A stretch of 64,000 bases of DNA from Nitrospirillum pindoramense (GTDB taxonomy: Bacteria; Pseudomonadota; Alphaproteobacteria; Azospirillales; Azospirillaceae): assembly GCF_007827955.1 (NCBI RefSeq), contig NZ_VITR01000005.1, positions 372,001 to 436,000 on the forward strand, read 5' to 3'. Made by a program: the position numbers and the translations under genes. Shown in pieces: positions 45,083-53,377 of the stretch; position 1 is the stretch's first letter, and every line of letters starts with the position of its first letter. Under the pieces are notes generated by a model. The model did no database searches, was not told the DNA's origin, and saw only the letters and a program-made list of their open reading frames with translations.

Positions 45083-45238
45083 GAGGCTCACTTACACGTC
45101 GAACCATGGTGTCAGCGTGACCATTGATCCATCCATCGCAATGAGCGCCTCCGGTGAAGACGGGGCCCAGGCAGGCCAGTCCAATACGATGCCGCATTTA
45201 GACTTTTTGCCAAGACCCCGCTTTGATTTCACCCGCTT

Positions 45239-46711
45239 TTATTCAGCGGAGACGTTCTGCTCCTGGACGTCCTCGACGGAGACGTTCTGCTCCTGAACGT
45301 CCTCGACGGAGACGTTCTGCTCCTGAACGTCCTCGACGGAGACGTTCTGTTCCTGGACGTCCTCGACGGAGACGTTCTGTTCCTGAACGTCCTCGACGGA
45401 GACGTTCTGTTCCTGGACGTCCTCGACGGAGACGTTCTGTTCCTGGACGTCCTCGACGGAGACGTTCTGTTCCTGGACGTCCTCGACGGAGACGTTCTGC
45501 TCCTGGACGTCCTCTACGGAGACGTTCTGCTCCTGGACGTCCTCGACGGAGACGTTCTGCTCCTGAACGTCCTCGACGGAGACGTTCTGTTCCTGAACGT
45601 CCTCGACAGTGGCGGCAAGCTTAACAACGGGAACGACCGGAGCGGCGGACTTGCCCAGCGCCGCCAGCCAGCCTTGTTCATCCGCGTTCAGAACGCCGAA
45701 GCTGGTGACGTAGCGCACCGGGTCGGCGCGGAAGGCCTGGGCGGAGTTGGGGTCAAGGGCGATCTGTTGCATGGCCTTGAAATAGGCCGCGGACAGGGCG
45801 GGCGGCGCGGACGGCACCAGGGTGACGGGGGCCTGCGGTTCGGTCGGGGCGGGTAGGGGCTTGCCCACGATGGCACCGATGCCCAACCGCTCCGCCATGG
45901 CCATGTCATTGTCCAGGCTGTCCTTGGGCGGGATGTACAGCGTGCTGGCCTTGCTCAGGCGCTTCAGATTGGCCGGGTCCCTATAGGCGCCCAGCTTCAG
46001 GCGGCGCAGCACCGGCTTCTGGCCGGGACGGGTGGCCCCGACATAGTCGACGCAGGGGTGATCCGCGCCGTAAATCTCGATCAGGCGCTCGAACAGGATG
46101 GCGCGGCGCTCCAGGTTGTCGGTCACCGGCCGGAACAGGTCGCCCACGGGGCCCACCTGCATCAGCACCACATGCCCGCTGGTCACCAGCGGCCGGTTGC
46201 GCAGCAGGAAGTCGGTGGCCTCCAGGGCCTGATAGCCGGACTGGCTGGGGTCCACGCGCAGGTCGGCGAACAGATAGTCCAGCGACGACACGCCCGGCAG
46301 CAGGCAGGTGTCATAGCCCTCGGCCTTGGCCGTGGTCAGCGCCAGGCGGGCGGGTGCGACATAGAAACCGGGGTGGCCGTAGAACACGCCGGTGACCCGG
46401 CGGCCCGACCGCACCTCGGCCACCATCACCTCGGCCATTTGCACATAGGTCAGGCTGCGGCGCTTGTCGGCGCCATACAGGGTGGTGAGGTCGACGACGT
46501 TGGGATTCAAGGCATGAAGATCGGCCAGCATCAGCGGGTCGCGGATGCAATGGAACACGACATCGGCGTGGCGGATGTGGCCCTCGGCCTCCCGGGTCAG
46601 GTGCCCCAACGCCTGAATGCCGGTGCCCACGATAGCCAGGCTGCCACTGGATTGTTTCGCTTTGGTTTCAGACAGGATCGCGTGTGCATCCGCAATTCTG
46701 GTGTCCGGCAT
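45239..46711 (-). CDS. Borosin-type fused precursor: peptide alpha-N-methyltransferase with 12-repeat core
   Basis: 490 residues in three parts. (1) Residues about 22-265 are a tetrapyrrole-methylase-fold SAM methyltransferase resembling OphMA, the omphalotin enzyme: LAIVGTGIQALGH, GVFYGHPGFYVAP, LLPGVSSLDYLFADL, QVGPVGD and STLYIPPKD. The OphMA catalytic residues Tyr66, Arg72, Tyr76 and Tyr98 align with Tyr79, Arg85, Tyr89 and Tyr111. (2) Residues about 305-355 form a small helical domain (YFKAMQQIALDP, FRADPVRYVTSFG) like borosin-binding domains. (3) Residues 369-488 are twelve exact copies of VEDVQEQNVS, then AE. Known borosin enzymes N-methylate backbone amides of the fused C-terminal core. 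ATG 46711 has GGGGG five bases upstream; ATG 46723 lacks a site. No protease or exporter is adjacent. Confidence 0.9.
   Translation of the reverse strand: MPDTRIADAHAILSETKAKQSSGSLAIVGTGIQALGHLTREAEGHIRHADVVFHCIRDPLMLADLHALNPNVVDLTTLYGADKRRSLTYVQMAEVMVAEVRSGRRVTGVFYGHPGFYVAPARLALTTAKAEGYDTCLLPGVSSLDYLFADLRVDPSQSGYQALEATDFLLRNRPLVTSGHVVLMQVGPVGDLFRPVTDNLERRAILFERLIEIYGADHPCVDYVGATRPGQKPVLRRLKLGAYRDPANLKRLSKASTLYIPPKDSLDNDMAMAERLGIGAIVGKPLPAPTEPQAPVTLVPSAPPALSAAYFKAMQQIALDPNSAQAFRADPVRYVTSFGVLNADEQGWLAALGKSAAPVVPVVKLAATVEDVQEQNVSVEDVQEQNVSVEDVQEQNVSVEDVQEQNVSVEDVQEQNVSVEDVQEQNVSVEDVQEQNVSVEDVQEQNVSVEDVQEQNVSVEDVQEQNVSVEDVQEQNVSVEDVQEQNVSAE
45248..45607 (-). repeat. Twelve tandem 30-bp repeats encoding the core peptide
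   Basis: Twelve in-frame 30-bp direct repeats, head to tail without spacers. The copies vary only at three wobble positions: Val GTC/GTT, Glu GAG/GAA and, once, Val GTC/GTA; every copy still encodes VEDVQEQNVS. Not a CRISPR array. Confidence 0.95.
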
Positions 46712-46924
46712 CAATACCCCCATCGGTTGAGTTTGTACGCGGGCAGATAAGCTAACAGTCTGCCGTCCGATGGGGTAGATCCAATGTGTCGCGCGGCACG
46801 TTTAACGGTTCGCCCCGGTGCCAATGGCCCAATGTCAATGGCGCGTTAATGGACCTTTGCAATCGGGCGGAGAATTGCATCATAGTGGCTGGAGTTAGCG
46901 TTAACGCAGATCAGGGGCGCTTCG
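46712..46924. other. Divergent intergenic region, borosin gene / binding-protein gene
   Basis: 213 bp that must hold both promoters. It contains a GCGTTAACGC palindrome (46898-46907) close to the binding-protein start and repeated CAATGGC words near 46820-46845. No further structure seen. Confidence 0.4.
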
Positions 46925-48619
46925 TTGTTCGACATCGGCTTTTTTCGGATGCGGCTGAATCGCACCCCCTTTCTTGCCATAGCGCTCTTTTTGTTTCCGA
47001 TCGTATGGTCCGGGATCATCGCTCCGGCCAACGCGGCGGAAAACGTGGAGCATGTGGTAACAACTGCCGTGATAGGCAGCTGGCCAGTCGATCTGCATCC
47101 CCTTACCAGTGATGAACTGGGCCATGTGACAGTGAAGCGTTTTCTGAACCGTCCGCTATTGGAGCAAGGCTCCAACGGGCCGGTCTGTTTGCATTGTGTG
47201 TCGGTTCCAACCGAGGTCGATGGATCCCTGCGCTTCACGCAAGCGGCTGATGGTAAAGTCGAAACCGTTGCCCGATATGTCATTCGCCCGGATGCGCGGT
47301 GGGGGGATGGTGTTTCCATTACGACGGCCGATGTCGCCTTCACTTGGAAAGTCATTAATCATGCGGGGCGGGCCCTGGCAGCCCTTGATTCCCGCTCGAC
47401 CGAGATAAAGGACGTTCGCATCATTGATATGCGGACGTTTGAGGTGGCCTACAGCGGCATGCTCTGCGCCACTCGCCTGACGGTTCCCCCCATCGTGCCC
47501 AGCCATCTGGAGGAGGCGATCTGGGAGGCCGATCCCAAGAGCTATTTCGAGCGTTCCCTATATCGGACGAAGCCAGAAACTCCGGGGCTCTATTTGGGGC
47601 CATTTAGGTTGAATCGGATGTCTGGAAAGGCCCTGAGGCTTGTCCGAAACGTTTACTGGGCCGGCCATCCGCCCACTTTCGACGTGGTCATCGCGACGGT
47701 GGTTGCCAATAAGTCAGATCTCGAGAGCTTGGTTCGTGACCGCAAGGTCGATACCTTCACCACGCTCGAATTTGATGTTGGGCGCCGCCTTGCGCAGGAC
47801 ATGGCTGACAAGTATACGGCCTTTTATGCCCCCAGCGATTTCCTGGTCCATCTGCGACCGAATTTCGACAACCCGATATTGTCTGACCTACGTGTCAGGA
47901 AAGCGCTGATGTACGGCCTTGACCGTGAAGCGCTTGTCGCCGCGCTATTGGATAACAAGGGGACGGTGGCGCAAAGTCTTCTTAGCCCGTTCATGCCTGG
48001 TTATGCCGTTGTCGACCGTTATACGTATAATCCGCAAAAAGCGGCGAGCCTGTTGGATGAAGCGGGGTGGGTCAAGGGCAAAGATGGCCATCGCCACAAC
48101 TCGGGGGGCAAGCCCCTGAAATTCGAGATACGTTACCGCCGGACCCAGCCTTGGATCGATTTGGCCCCCCAACTGGCCAAGGCCTGGAATAACTTGGGCG
48201 CGCAAGTGGATCTGGTTGAGGATCCTTCGTTAACGGGGGAGGCCGTGGATTCCCGGGTGCGTTATCCTGGCTTGGTTGGATTTTCGGAATGGTTGCTCGG
48301 GGGTGTCGAGGTGGCGCGCTATTGGTACCATTCCGCCATGGTTCCGACAGCGGAAAACGGGTGGCAGGGTAGCAACTATTTCGGAATCAAGGTGCCAGCC
48401 TTTGATGCGGCCATGGACCGCCTGCTTACCGCCGGCTGTGCGGTTGAGCCTCGCCGTGAGGCACTGGTGGATTTGCAGAAAGCTTATGCCGAGGGTTTGC
48501 CTGCGCTGCCTCTATGGTTTGGTACTGTGATCACCCTTTCCGATCATCGTCTTGAGGGTACCGTGAACCCCCGGACGTTCTCCGCGGCACCGGTCGAAGA
48601 TTGGCGGTTGCGGCAGTAG
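46925..48619 (+). CDS. Orphan ABC-type oligopeptide-binding protein (SBP family 5)
   Basis: 564 residues. After a signal peptide (MRLNRTPFLAIALFLFPIV, ending near APANAAE) comes a full-length DppA/OppA-like domain: LLEQGSNGP, RPDARWGDGVSITTADVAFTW, FDNPILSDLRVRKALMYGLDREAL and a C-terminal ADGLPALPLWF-like segment (AEGLPALPLWFG). No lipobox is visible, so it is probably free in the periplasm. No permease or ATPase genes follow; instead a kinase does. Binding of a peptide for sensing or uptake is possible. TTG 46925 has AGGGG seven bases upstream; ATG 46949 is the alternative. GC content is somewhat lower than that of its neighbours. Confidence 0.85.
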   Translation: MFDIGFFRMRLNRTPFLAIALFLFPIVWSGIIAPANAAENVEHVVTTAVIGSWPVDLHPLTSDELGHVTVKRFLNRPLLEQGSNGPVCLHCVSVPTEVDGSLRFTQAADGKVETVARYVIRPDARWGDGVSITTADVAFTWKVINHAGRALAALDSRSTEIKDVRIIDMRTFEVAYSGMLCATRLTVPPIVPSHLEEAIWEADPKSYFERSLYRTKPETPGLYLGPFRLNRMSGKALRLVRNVYWAGHPPTFDVVIATVVANKSDLESLVRDRKVDTFTTLEFDVGRRLAQDMADKYTAFYAPSDFLVHLRPNFDNPILSDLRVRKALMYGLDREALVAALLDNKGTVAQSLLSPFMPGYAVVDRYTYNPQKAASLLDEAGWVKGKDGHRHNSGGKPLKFEIRYRRTQPWIDLAPQLAKAWNNLGAQVDLVEDPSLTGEAVDSRVRYPGLVGFSEWLLGGVEVARYWYHSAMVPTAENGWQGSNYFGIKVPAFDAAMDRLLTAGCAVEPRREALVDLQKAYAEGLPALPLWFGTVITLSDHRLEGTVNPRTFSAAPVEDWRLRQ

Positions 48620-48750
48620 CTTGCTGGCGCACCCGCAATTTCTGTCGGGCGATTTGCCCTGTGATGCATCCCTTGCGGGTGTTATCACCATTGCTTGGCC
48701 AGAAATGGGCGTGTCATGCATTTCGTATGGGTGGCGGGTTGGGAGAATTG

Positions 48751-50838
48751 GTGCGCAACGACGGGATAAAGGGGTGGGGTCGTAACGCTGCCGTCGCGCC
48801 CTCCCCACGGTTGATCGAAAGTTTGCGGAGTGGGCTGAGGATTCTGGCGCCCGTGCTGGCGGCCGGGCTGCTGATGATAGCACTGTTCGGAACCGGGGAA
48901 CGCACGCTTCACCGTCTAACCGGCGCCATCGACCAGATTGTTGATCGGAATTTGGCTGGCAGCGTCAAGCTGGCGGATATCAACACCCGCGTTCAAAGCG
49001 TCAATGCCCGCTTTAATCGCCTTCTTGCTGTGAAGTCCGCTGGCCGCCAAGGGGTTGATGTCGATGCGGAGTTGGCCGCAATTACGGCTCAGGTCGACAA
49101 TCTGGCCAGCGACCTTCAGTCCTACCGCGATGTCTATGCCACACCTGCGCAACGGGTTCGGTTGGACGAAATACTGCGCAAACTTGCCGATTATAAAAGC
49201 GCGGTCGCCTGGGTCGGCTCAATGCTTGGGATTGATTTCGCCAGCACAGTCAGTTTCATCGAGCCCTTCGGCGAAGTCTTTAATCGTGTCCAGGTGGAAC
49301 TGACCAGTATCGTCACTGAAACCAGCAAGGATGCCCAAGGCCAGGCCGTCGAAGCGACGCGCCAAGCGGAAAAGACGATTCGGACCTTTCTTTACTCTGC
49401 CGTGGCGGTGATGCTGGGCATCGCCTTGCTGGCGTGGCTGATTGGACGTTATCAGCAACATTTGCGGATCAGTTCCGAAATGTTGCGTCAACAGGTTGAG
49501 GCTCGAACCGCGGAACTGCGCCAAGCCAATGACGACCTCGCCGCATCGGCCGATGTTCTGCGTCAATTGGGAGACGCGGGCTTGGCACTGACCGCGTCGC
49601 TGGACCTGGCGGAGGTGCATGAGGCCCTATATCGGCACCTGTGCGGCCTGATTCCAATGGATGCATTCGGTGTTGTGCGCCTTTCGGGTGATGGTCGCGA
49701 CATCGTGTTCGAGCATTTTGTCTTGAACGGACGCGCGCTTCCCGCCTTCTCACGATCGACCAGGGGCGCTACCGAACCGGCGGCCCGCGCCATGAAACTG
49801 CTAACGGAAGTGGTCACGGTCGGTGATGACGCGTCGATCTGGATGGCTGATGTGGTGGGCTGGGCCGACGGGGCCCGGATACGCGCGGCGGTGTGGCGCC
49901 CGCTGGTGGTCTCCGGCAATGTGCTGGGCCTGATCACCGTGCAAAGCCATGATGGCGATGCCTATGGTCCGCGCACGCTCGAGATCTTGCGTTCCGCGTG
50001 CGCCTACGCAGCCATAGCCATCGCCAATGCGCGGTCCTACCGTGACCTGGAAGCCACCTTATCGGAACTGCGGGCCGCGCAGGATAAGTTGGTGCAGCAG
50101 GAAAAAATGGCGTCCCTGGGCCGACTGGTCGCTGGGGTGGCTCACGAGATCAACACCCCCCTGGGGGTGGTGCTGACCGCCGCCGGCAGTCTTTATGGCG
50201 GGGTCACGGATCTCCGCGATGCCATTGCAGGTGGACGGTTAACACGGGCGGCGTTGGAACAGGGAATCGCCGAATGGGCGGACCTCGCCACCGTAGTGGA
50301 ACGCAATGCGGTGAGAACGGCGGCGCTTGTCAAAAGCTTTTCCGCCGTCGCTGTTGATCAGGTGGACAGCCGGCCGCTGGAAACTGATCTTTCGGTTTTG
50401 CTTTGCGACGTGGTGACTTTATTCCGCCCAGCCCTGGACAGGGCGGCGATACGCCTGGACTTCGTGGTGGCAGATGCCTTGGTTGTCAGGACAATCGGGG
50501 AGTCCCTGACGGATGCGTTGACCCGTGTCATGGCCAACACCATCGATCACGCTTTCGCTTCCGGTCAGGGCGGTCACGTTATTCTATCCGCTACCGCCGC
50601 CAGTGACGGCGGTGCGGTTATTACGATCGTCGATAATGGCGCCGGTATTCCCGCCGATGCTTTGCCGCACGTTTGCGACCCCTTTTTCACCACCGCCCGG
50701 GGCAATGGACATCCCGGTTTGGGCCTGCACGTGGCGTTCAATCAAGTGACGCAGCGGCTGAACGGCTCTCTGGTTGTGGAAAGCACCCAAGGGCAAGGCA
50801 CGCAGGTCACGTTGCGCATCCCATCTCTCGATAGTTGA
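48751..50838 (+). CDS. Sensor histidine kinase with four-helix sensor and GAF domain
   Basis: About 695 residues. Membrane helix (about 25-47), a helical periplasmic domain (about 50-235), second membrane helix (about 243-263), a coiled coil (MLRQQVEARTAELRQANDDL), GAF (about 300-445), HisKA with His in GVAHEINTPLGVVL and HATPase (DNGAGIPADALPHVCDPFF, GHPGLGLHVAFN). From the coiled coil on, it parallels the kinase at 41222-45082: both share QQEKMASLGRLVAGVAHE and the RTAALVKSF region. The start is ambiguous; GTG 48751 is preferred because GGGAG lies five bases upstream, while ATGs at 48664 and 48727 lack sites. No response regulator is adjacent. It probably follows the peptide-binding gene in one transcript. 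Confidence 0.87.
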   Translation: MRNDGIKGWGRNAAVAPSPRLIESLRSGLRILAPVLAAGLLMIALFGTGERTLHRLTGAIDQIVDRNLAGSVKLADINTRVQSVNARFNRLLAVKSAGRQGVDVDAELAAITAQVDNLASDLQSYRDVYATPAQRVRLDEILRKLADYKSAVAWVGSMLGIDFASTVSFIEPFGEVFNRVQVELTSIVTETSKDAQGQAVEATRQAEKTIRTFLYSAVAVMLGIALLAWLIGRYQQHLRISSEMLRQQVEARTAELRQANDDLAASADVLRQLGDAGLALTASLDLAEVHEALYRHLCGLIPMDAFGVVRLSGDGRDIVFEHFVLNGRALPAFSRSTRGATEPAARAMKLLTEVVTVGDDASIWMADVVGWADGARIRAAVWRPLVVSGNVLGLITVQSHDGDAYGPRTLEILRSACAYAAIAIANARSYRDLEATLSELRAAQDKLVQQEKMASLGRLVAGVAHEINTPLGVVLTAAGSLYGGVTDLRDAIAGGRLTRAALEQGIAEWADLATVVERNAVRTAALVKSFSAVAVDQVDSRPLETDLSVLLCDVVTLFRPALDRAAIRLDFVVADALVVRTIGESLTDALTRVMANTIDHAFASGQGGHVILSATAASDGGAVITIVDNGAGIPADALPHVCDPFFTTARGNGHPGLGLHVAFNQVTQRLNGSLVVESTQGQGTQVTLRIPSLDS

Positions 50839-50949
50839 TATTTCACTAAAGTTATAATATTTTCGGCTCATAAATTTGCGCGCCGTAGGAGTAAAGCCAA
50901 GCACCTGGGCGCTTTAGGTTAGTATTCACATTGGCACCATGGGGGATTT

Positions 50950-51198
50950 ATGACTCAATTTCTGACCGAGATGACGCCCGAGGATGTGCAGAAGGTCCTG
51001 GGGCGTGCCCTGCTGGAGCCTGGCTTCCGTAAGCAATTGCTGGCTGATCCCAAGGGTACGCTGGCCATTCTGGGCTATAAGGCATCTGCGGAGGCTCTGG
51101 CGTTCTTTGCCAAGCTTGGAGATCAAGCATTTGGCAATGCCGCTGATGATTTGGCAGCTCATATTGCCTCGAACCCGCTTCCGGATGTCTGGTATTAA
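50950..51198 (+). CDS. RiPP precursor peptide with borosin/Nif11-like recognition domain
   Basis: 82 residues. Residues 9-55 (PEDVQKVLGRALLEPGFRKQ, then LLADPKGTLAILGY, then AEALAFFAKLG) form a helical leader. It aligns with the recognition domain inside the borosin fusion protein (aL-x-x-P, aDP, lG, La-x-LG). The C-terminal 25 residues (DQAFGNAADDLAAHIASNPL, then PDVWY) are the likely core. The gene lies 141 bases before a radical SAM RiPP maturase on the same strand. GGGGGA precedes the ATG. Possible modifications are C-methylation by the radical SAM enzyme or N-methylation in trans by the borosin methyltransferase; neither is shown by the sequence. Confidence 0.75.
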   Translation: MTQFLTEMTPEDVQKVLGRALLEPGFRKQLLADPKGTLAILGYKASAEALAFFAKLGDQAFGNAADDLAAHIASNPLPDVWY

Positions 51199-51339
51199 TT
51201 AATTATCAGAAGTATCCGTTTCTGAATATCTACAGAGTTGCGATGTCCGTCGAGACGTTGCGAGTGACATTTAAGGTCAGCGCGTCTTTTCAGCAGAGCC
51301 GAAGGGGCGCGCTTTCCGCTTTATCCGGAACCGACAAAC

Positions 51340-53322
51340 ATGAAGTTTGCGACGGCAGCGATTGAAAGCGGTGCCGGCCGCACTCTGCTAGTGGCCATGC
51401 CCGTTGCCGCCTTGCACTACCCCGTCATCGGCCTGTCCCTGCTGAAGGGCGCGCTGGCCCGGCAGGGGATGGCGGCGGATATCCGGCATTTCTATCTGGA
51501 TTTCGCGGACTATATCGGTTTCGACGCCTATGCCGCGGTCGAGGACAGCCGCTATTTCCTGGCCATGGTGGGGGACTGGGTGTTCGCCGGGGCCGCCCAT
51601 GGGACGCCGCAGACGGAGCCCTTCACCTTTCTGAACGGCCTCATGGCGGGGGATTACGGCCGGTATTTCAGCGCGCAGCGCCTGATGGGCATCCTGGAGG
51701 CCCGCACCAAGGCTCTTGCCTTCATTGAGCACTGCTTCGGCCTGGTCGACTGGTCGCGCTATATGGTCGTCGGCTTCTCCACCTCCTTCCAGCAGACCAT
51801 GGCCTCGCTGGCCCTGGCGCGGCGCATCAAGGCGGCGCACCCCCACATCCTCATCGTCTTCGGCGGCGCCAATTGCAGTGATGAGATGGGGGTGGAACTG
51901 CACCGCCGTTATCCCTTCATCGACGTCGTCGTGGGGGGCGAGGCCGAGGAGGTGTTGCCCGAGCTGGTGCGCCGCCATGCCGCCGGGCTGACCCTGGAGG
52001 GCCTGCCCGGCACCACGGTGCGCGGGCCGGATGGCGCCACCGTCCCCGCCACCGCGCCCGCCGGCATGATCACCGACATGGACAGCCTGCCGGCCCTGGA
52101 CTACGCCGATTTCTATGCCGACCGCGCCCGCCTGCCGGCGGTGGCGGAGCGCTTCCCCGCTTTCCCGCTGTTTGAGAGCGCGCGCGGCTGCTGGTGGGGG
52201 CAGAAGCACCACTGCACCTTCTGTGGCCTGAACGGCCTGGGCATGGCCTATCGCAGCAAGAGCCAGGACCGCGCCTATGCCGAACTGACCGCCGTGGCCG
52301 ACCGCTTCGGGCGCGAGATCATGGTGGTCGACAACATCCTGGACAGCCGCTACTTCGGCGATTTCCTGCCCCGCCTGGCGGCGCTGGACCGGCCCTTGCT
52401 GCTGCATTACGAGGTCAAGGCCAACCTGCGGGCGGGTCAGCTGGCCCTACTGGGCCAGGCCGGCGTGCGCAAGATTCAGCCGGGCGTGGAATCTCTCAGC
52501 ACCCCCGTGCTGGCCCTGATGCGCAAGGGCACCACCCTGCTGCGCAACGTCCAGACCTTGCGCCTGGCGGCGGAGGCCGGGGTGCTGGTGGACTGGTCCC
52601 ACCTCTACGGCTTCCCGGGGGAGACGGCGGACCACTATCGCGCGGCGGCGGCGGCGGTGCCCAAGATCATGCACCTGCACCCGCCCGGTGGTTTTCATCG
52701 GGTGCGCGCCGACCGGTTCAGCCCGTACTTCAACGACCCGGCGGCCTTCGGCGTAACCATCCAGCCGGTGCCAGGCTACGCCCACATCTACCCGCACGAC
52801 GCCGACAGCCTGACGCGCCTGGCCTATCATTTCGACATGGTGCCGGAGCGGCCGGATGAAGACCTGGCGGCGGCCCATGCCGCCCTGGCGGCAGAGCTGG
52901 AGCGGTGGCGGAAGGGGGAGGCGACGCTGACCCTGACCCCGGCGGCCGGAGCGGCGCCCGATGGAGCGGCGCCCAATGGAACGGCGGTGGTGGAAGACGG
53001 ACGTGCCGGCCCACTCCGCCGGTATGAGCTGGATGCGGTGGCCACGGCGGTGTTGACGGCTTGCGCGGAAATCCAGGGTGTCGGGCCCCTGCTGAAACTC
53101 CTGGCGCCCCGCTTCGGCGCGGACGCGGTGACGGCGGCGGTGGCGGGGCTGGAGGCGCTGGACCTGCTGCTGCGCGAGGGTGATGAACTGCTGGCCCTAC
53201 CGTTGCGCCAACCCGGCTTCGCCCGCGCCCCCCGGCATGAGGAAATCCGCACCTCCTGGGGGCTGTCCTATTTCCACCACGCCCAGCAGGCGGCTGGGCG
53301 CGTTCCGGAACCGGTGGCCTGA
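51340..53322 (+). CDS. B12-binding radical SAM RiPP maturase
   Basis: 660 residues. The N-terminal domain (about 1-240) has a cobalamin-binding-like fold (MPVAALHYPVIGLSLLKGAL, VVGFSTSFQQ, ILIVFGGANCSDEMG, DVVVGGEAEEVLPELV). The radical SAM domain contains the cluster motif GCWWGQKHHCTFCGLNG with Cys284, Cys292 and Cys295 (C-x7-C-x2-C), the hallmark of the ribosomal-peptide-maturation family (rSAM_ocin type), not the usual CxxxCxxC. Such enzymes often C-methylate peptide side chains or backbones. Its partner is the 82-residue precursor immediately upstream. The C-terminal domain (about 560-650) is helical and may bind the leader. The ATG at 51340 has only a weak upstream site. Confidence 0.88.
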   Translation: MKFATAAIESGAGRTLLVAMPVAALHYPVIGLSLLKGALARQGMAADIRHFYLDFADYIGFDAYAAVEDSRYFLAMVGDWVFAGAAHGTPQTEPFTFLNGLMAGDYGRYFSAQRLMGILEARTKALAFIEHCFGLVDWSRYMVVGFSTSFQQTMASLALARRIKAAHPHILIVFGGANCSDEMGVELHRRYPFIDVVVGGEAEEVLPELVRRHAAGLTLEGLPGTTVRGPDGATVPATAPAGMITDMDSLPALDYADFYADRARLPAVAERFPAFPLFESARGCWWGQKHHCTFCGLNGLGMAYRSKSQDRAYAELTAVADRFGREIMVVDNILDSRYFGDFLPRLAALDRPLLLHYEVKANLRAGQLALLGQAGVRKIQPGVESLSTPVLALMRKGTTLLRNVQTLRLAAEAGVLVDWSHLYGFPGETADHYRAAAAAVPKIMHLHPPGGFHRVRADRFSPYFNDPAAFGVTIQPVPGYAHIYPHDADSLTRLAYHFDMVPERPDEDLAAAHAALAAELERWRKGEATLTLTPAAGAAPDGAAPNGTAVVEDGRAGPLRRYELDAVATAVLTACAEIQGVGPLLKLLAPRFGADAVTAAVAGLEALDLLLREGDELLALPLRQPGFARAPRHEEIRTSWGLSYFHHAQQAAGRVPEPVA

Positions 53323-53347
53323 CCTTCCCGGCAAGGGCCGGCGCCGG

Positions 53348-53366
53348 GCCCCCACGCGGTAAGGAT
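53348..53366 (-). repeat. Dispersed iteron copy between maturase and pgmB
   Basis: GCCCCCACGCGGTAAGGAT, in the 55-bp gap between two convergent genes, 23 kb from the origin. Confidence 0.7.
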
Positions 53367-53377
53367 AAGGGGGCGCG

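Noticed and set aside
45248-45607. Regular 30-bp repeats suggesting a CRISPR array
   Set aside because: The repeats are contiguous with no spacers, are in frame in a protein-coding gene, and no cas genes are present.
45223-45624. Plus-strand Arg/Pro-rich open frame of about 133 residues across the 30-bp repeats
   Set aside because: It is the antisense shadow of the borosin core repeats; the repeat's codon variation is synonymous only on the minus strand.
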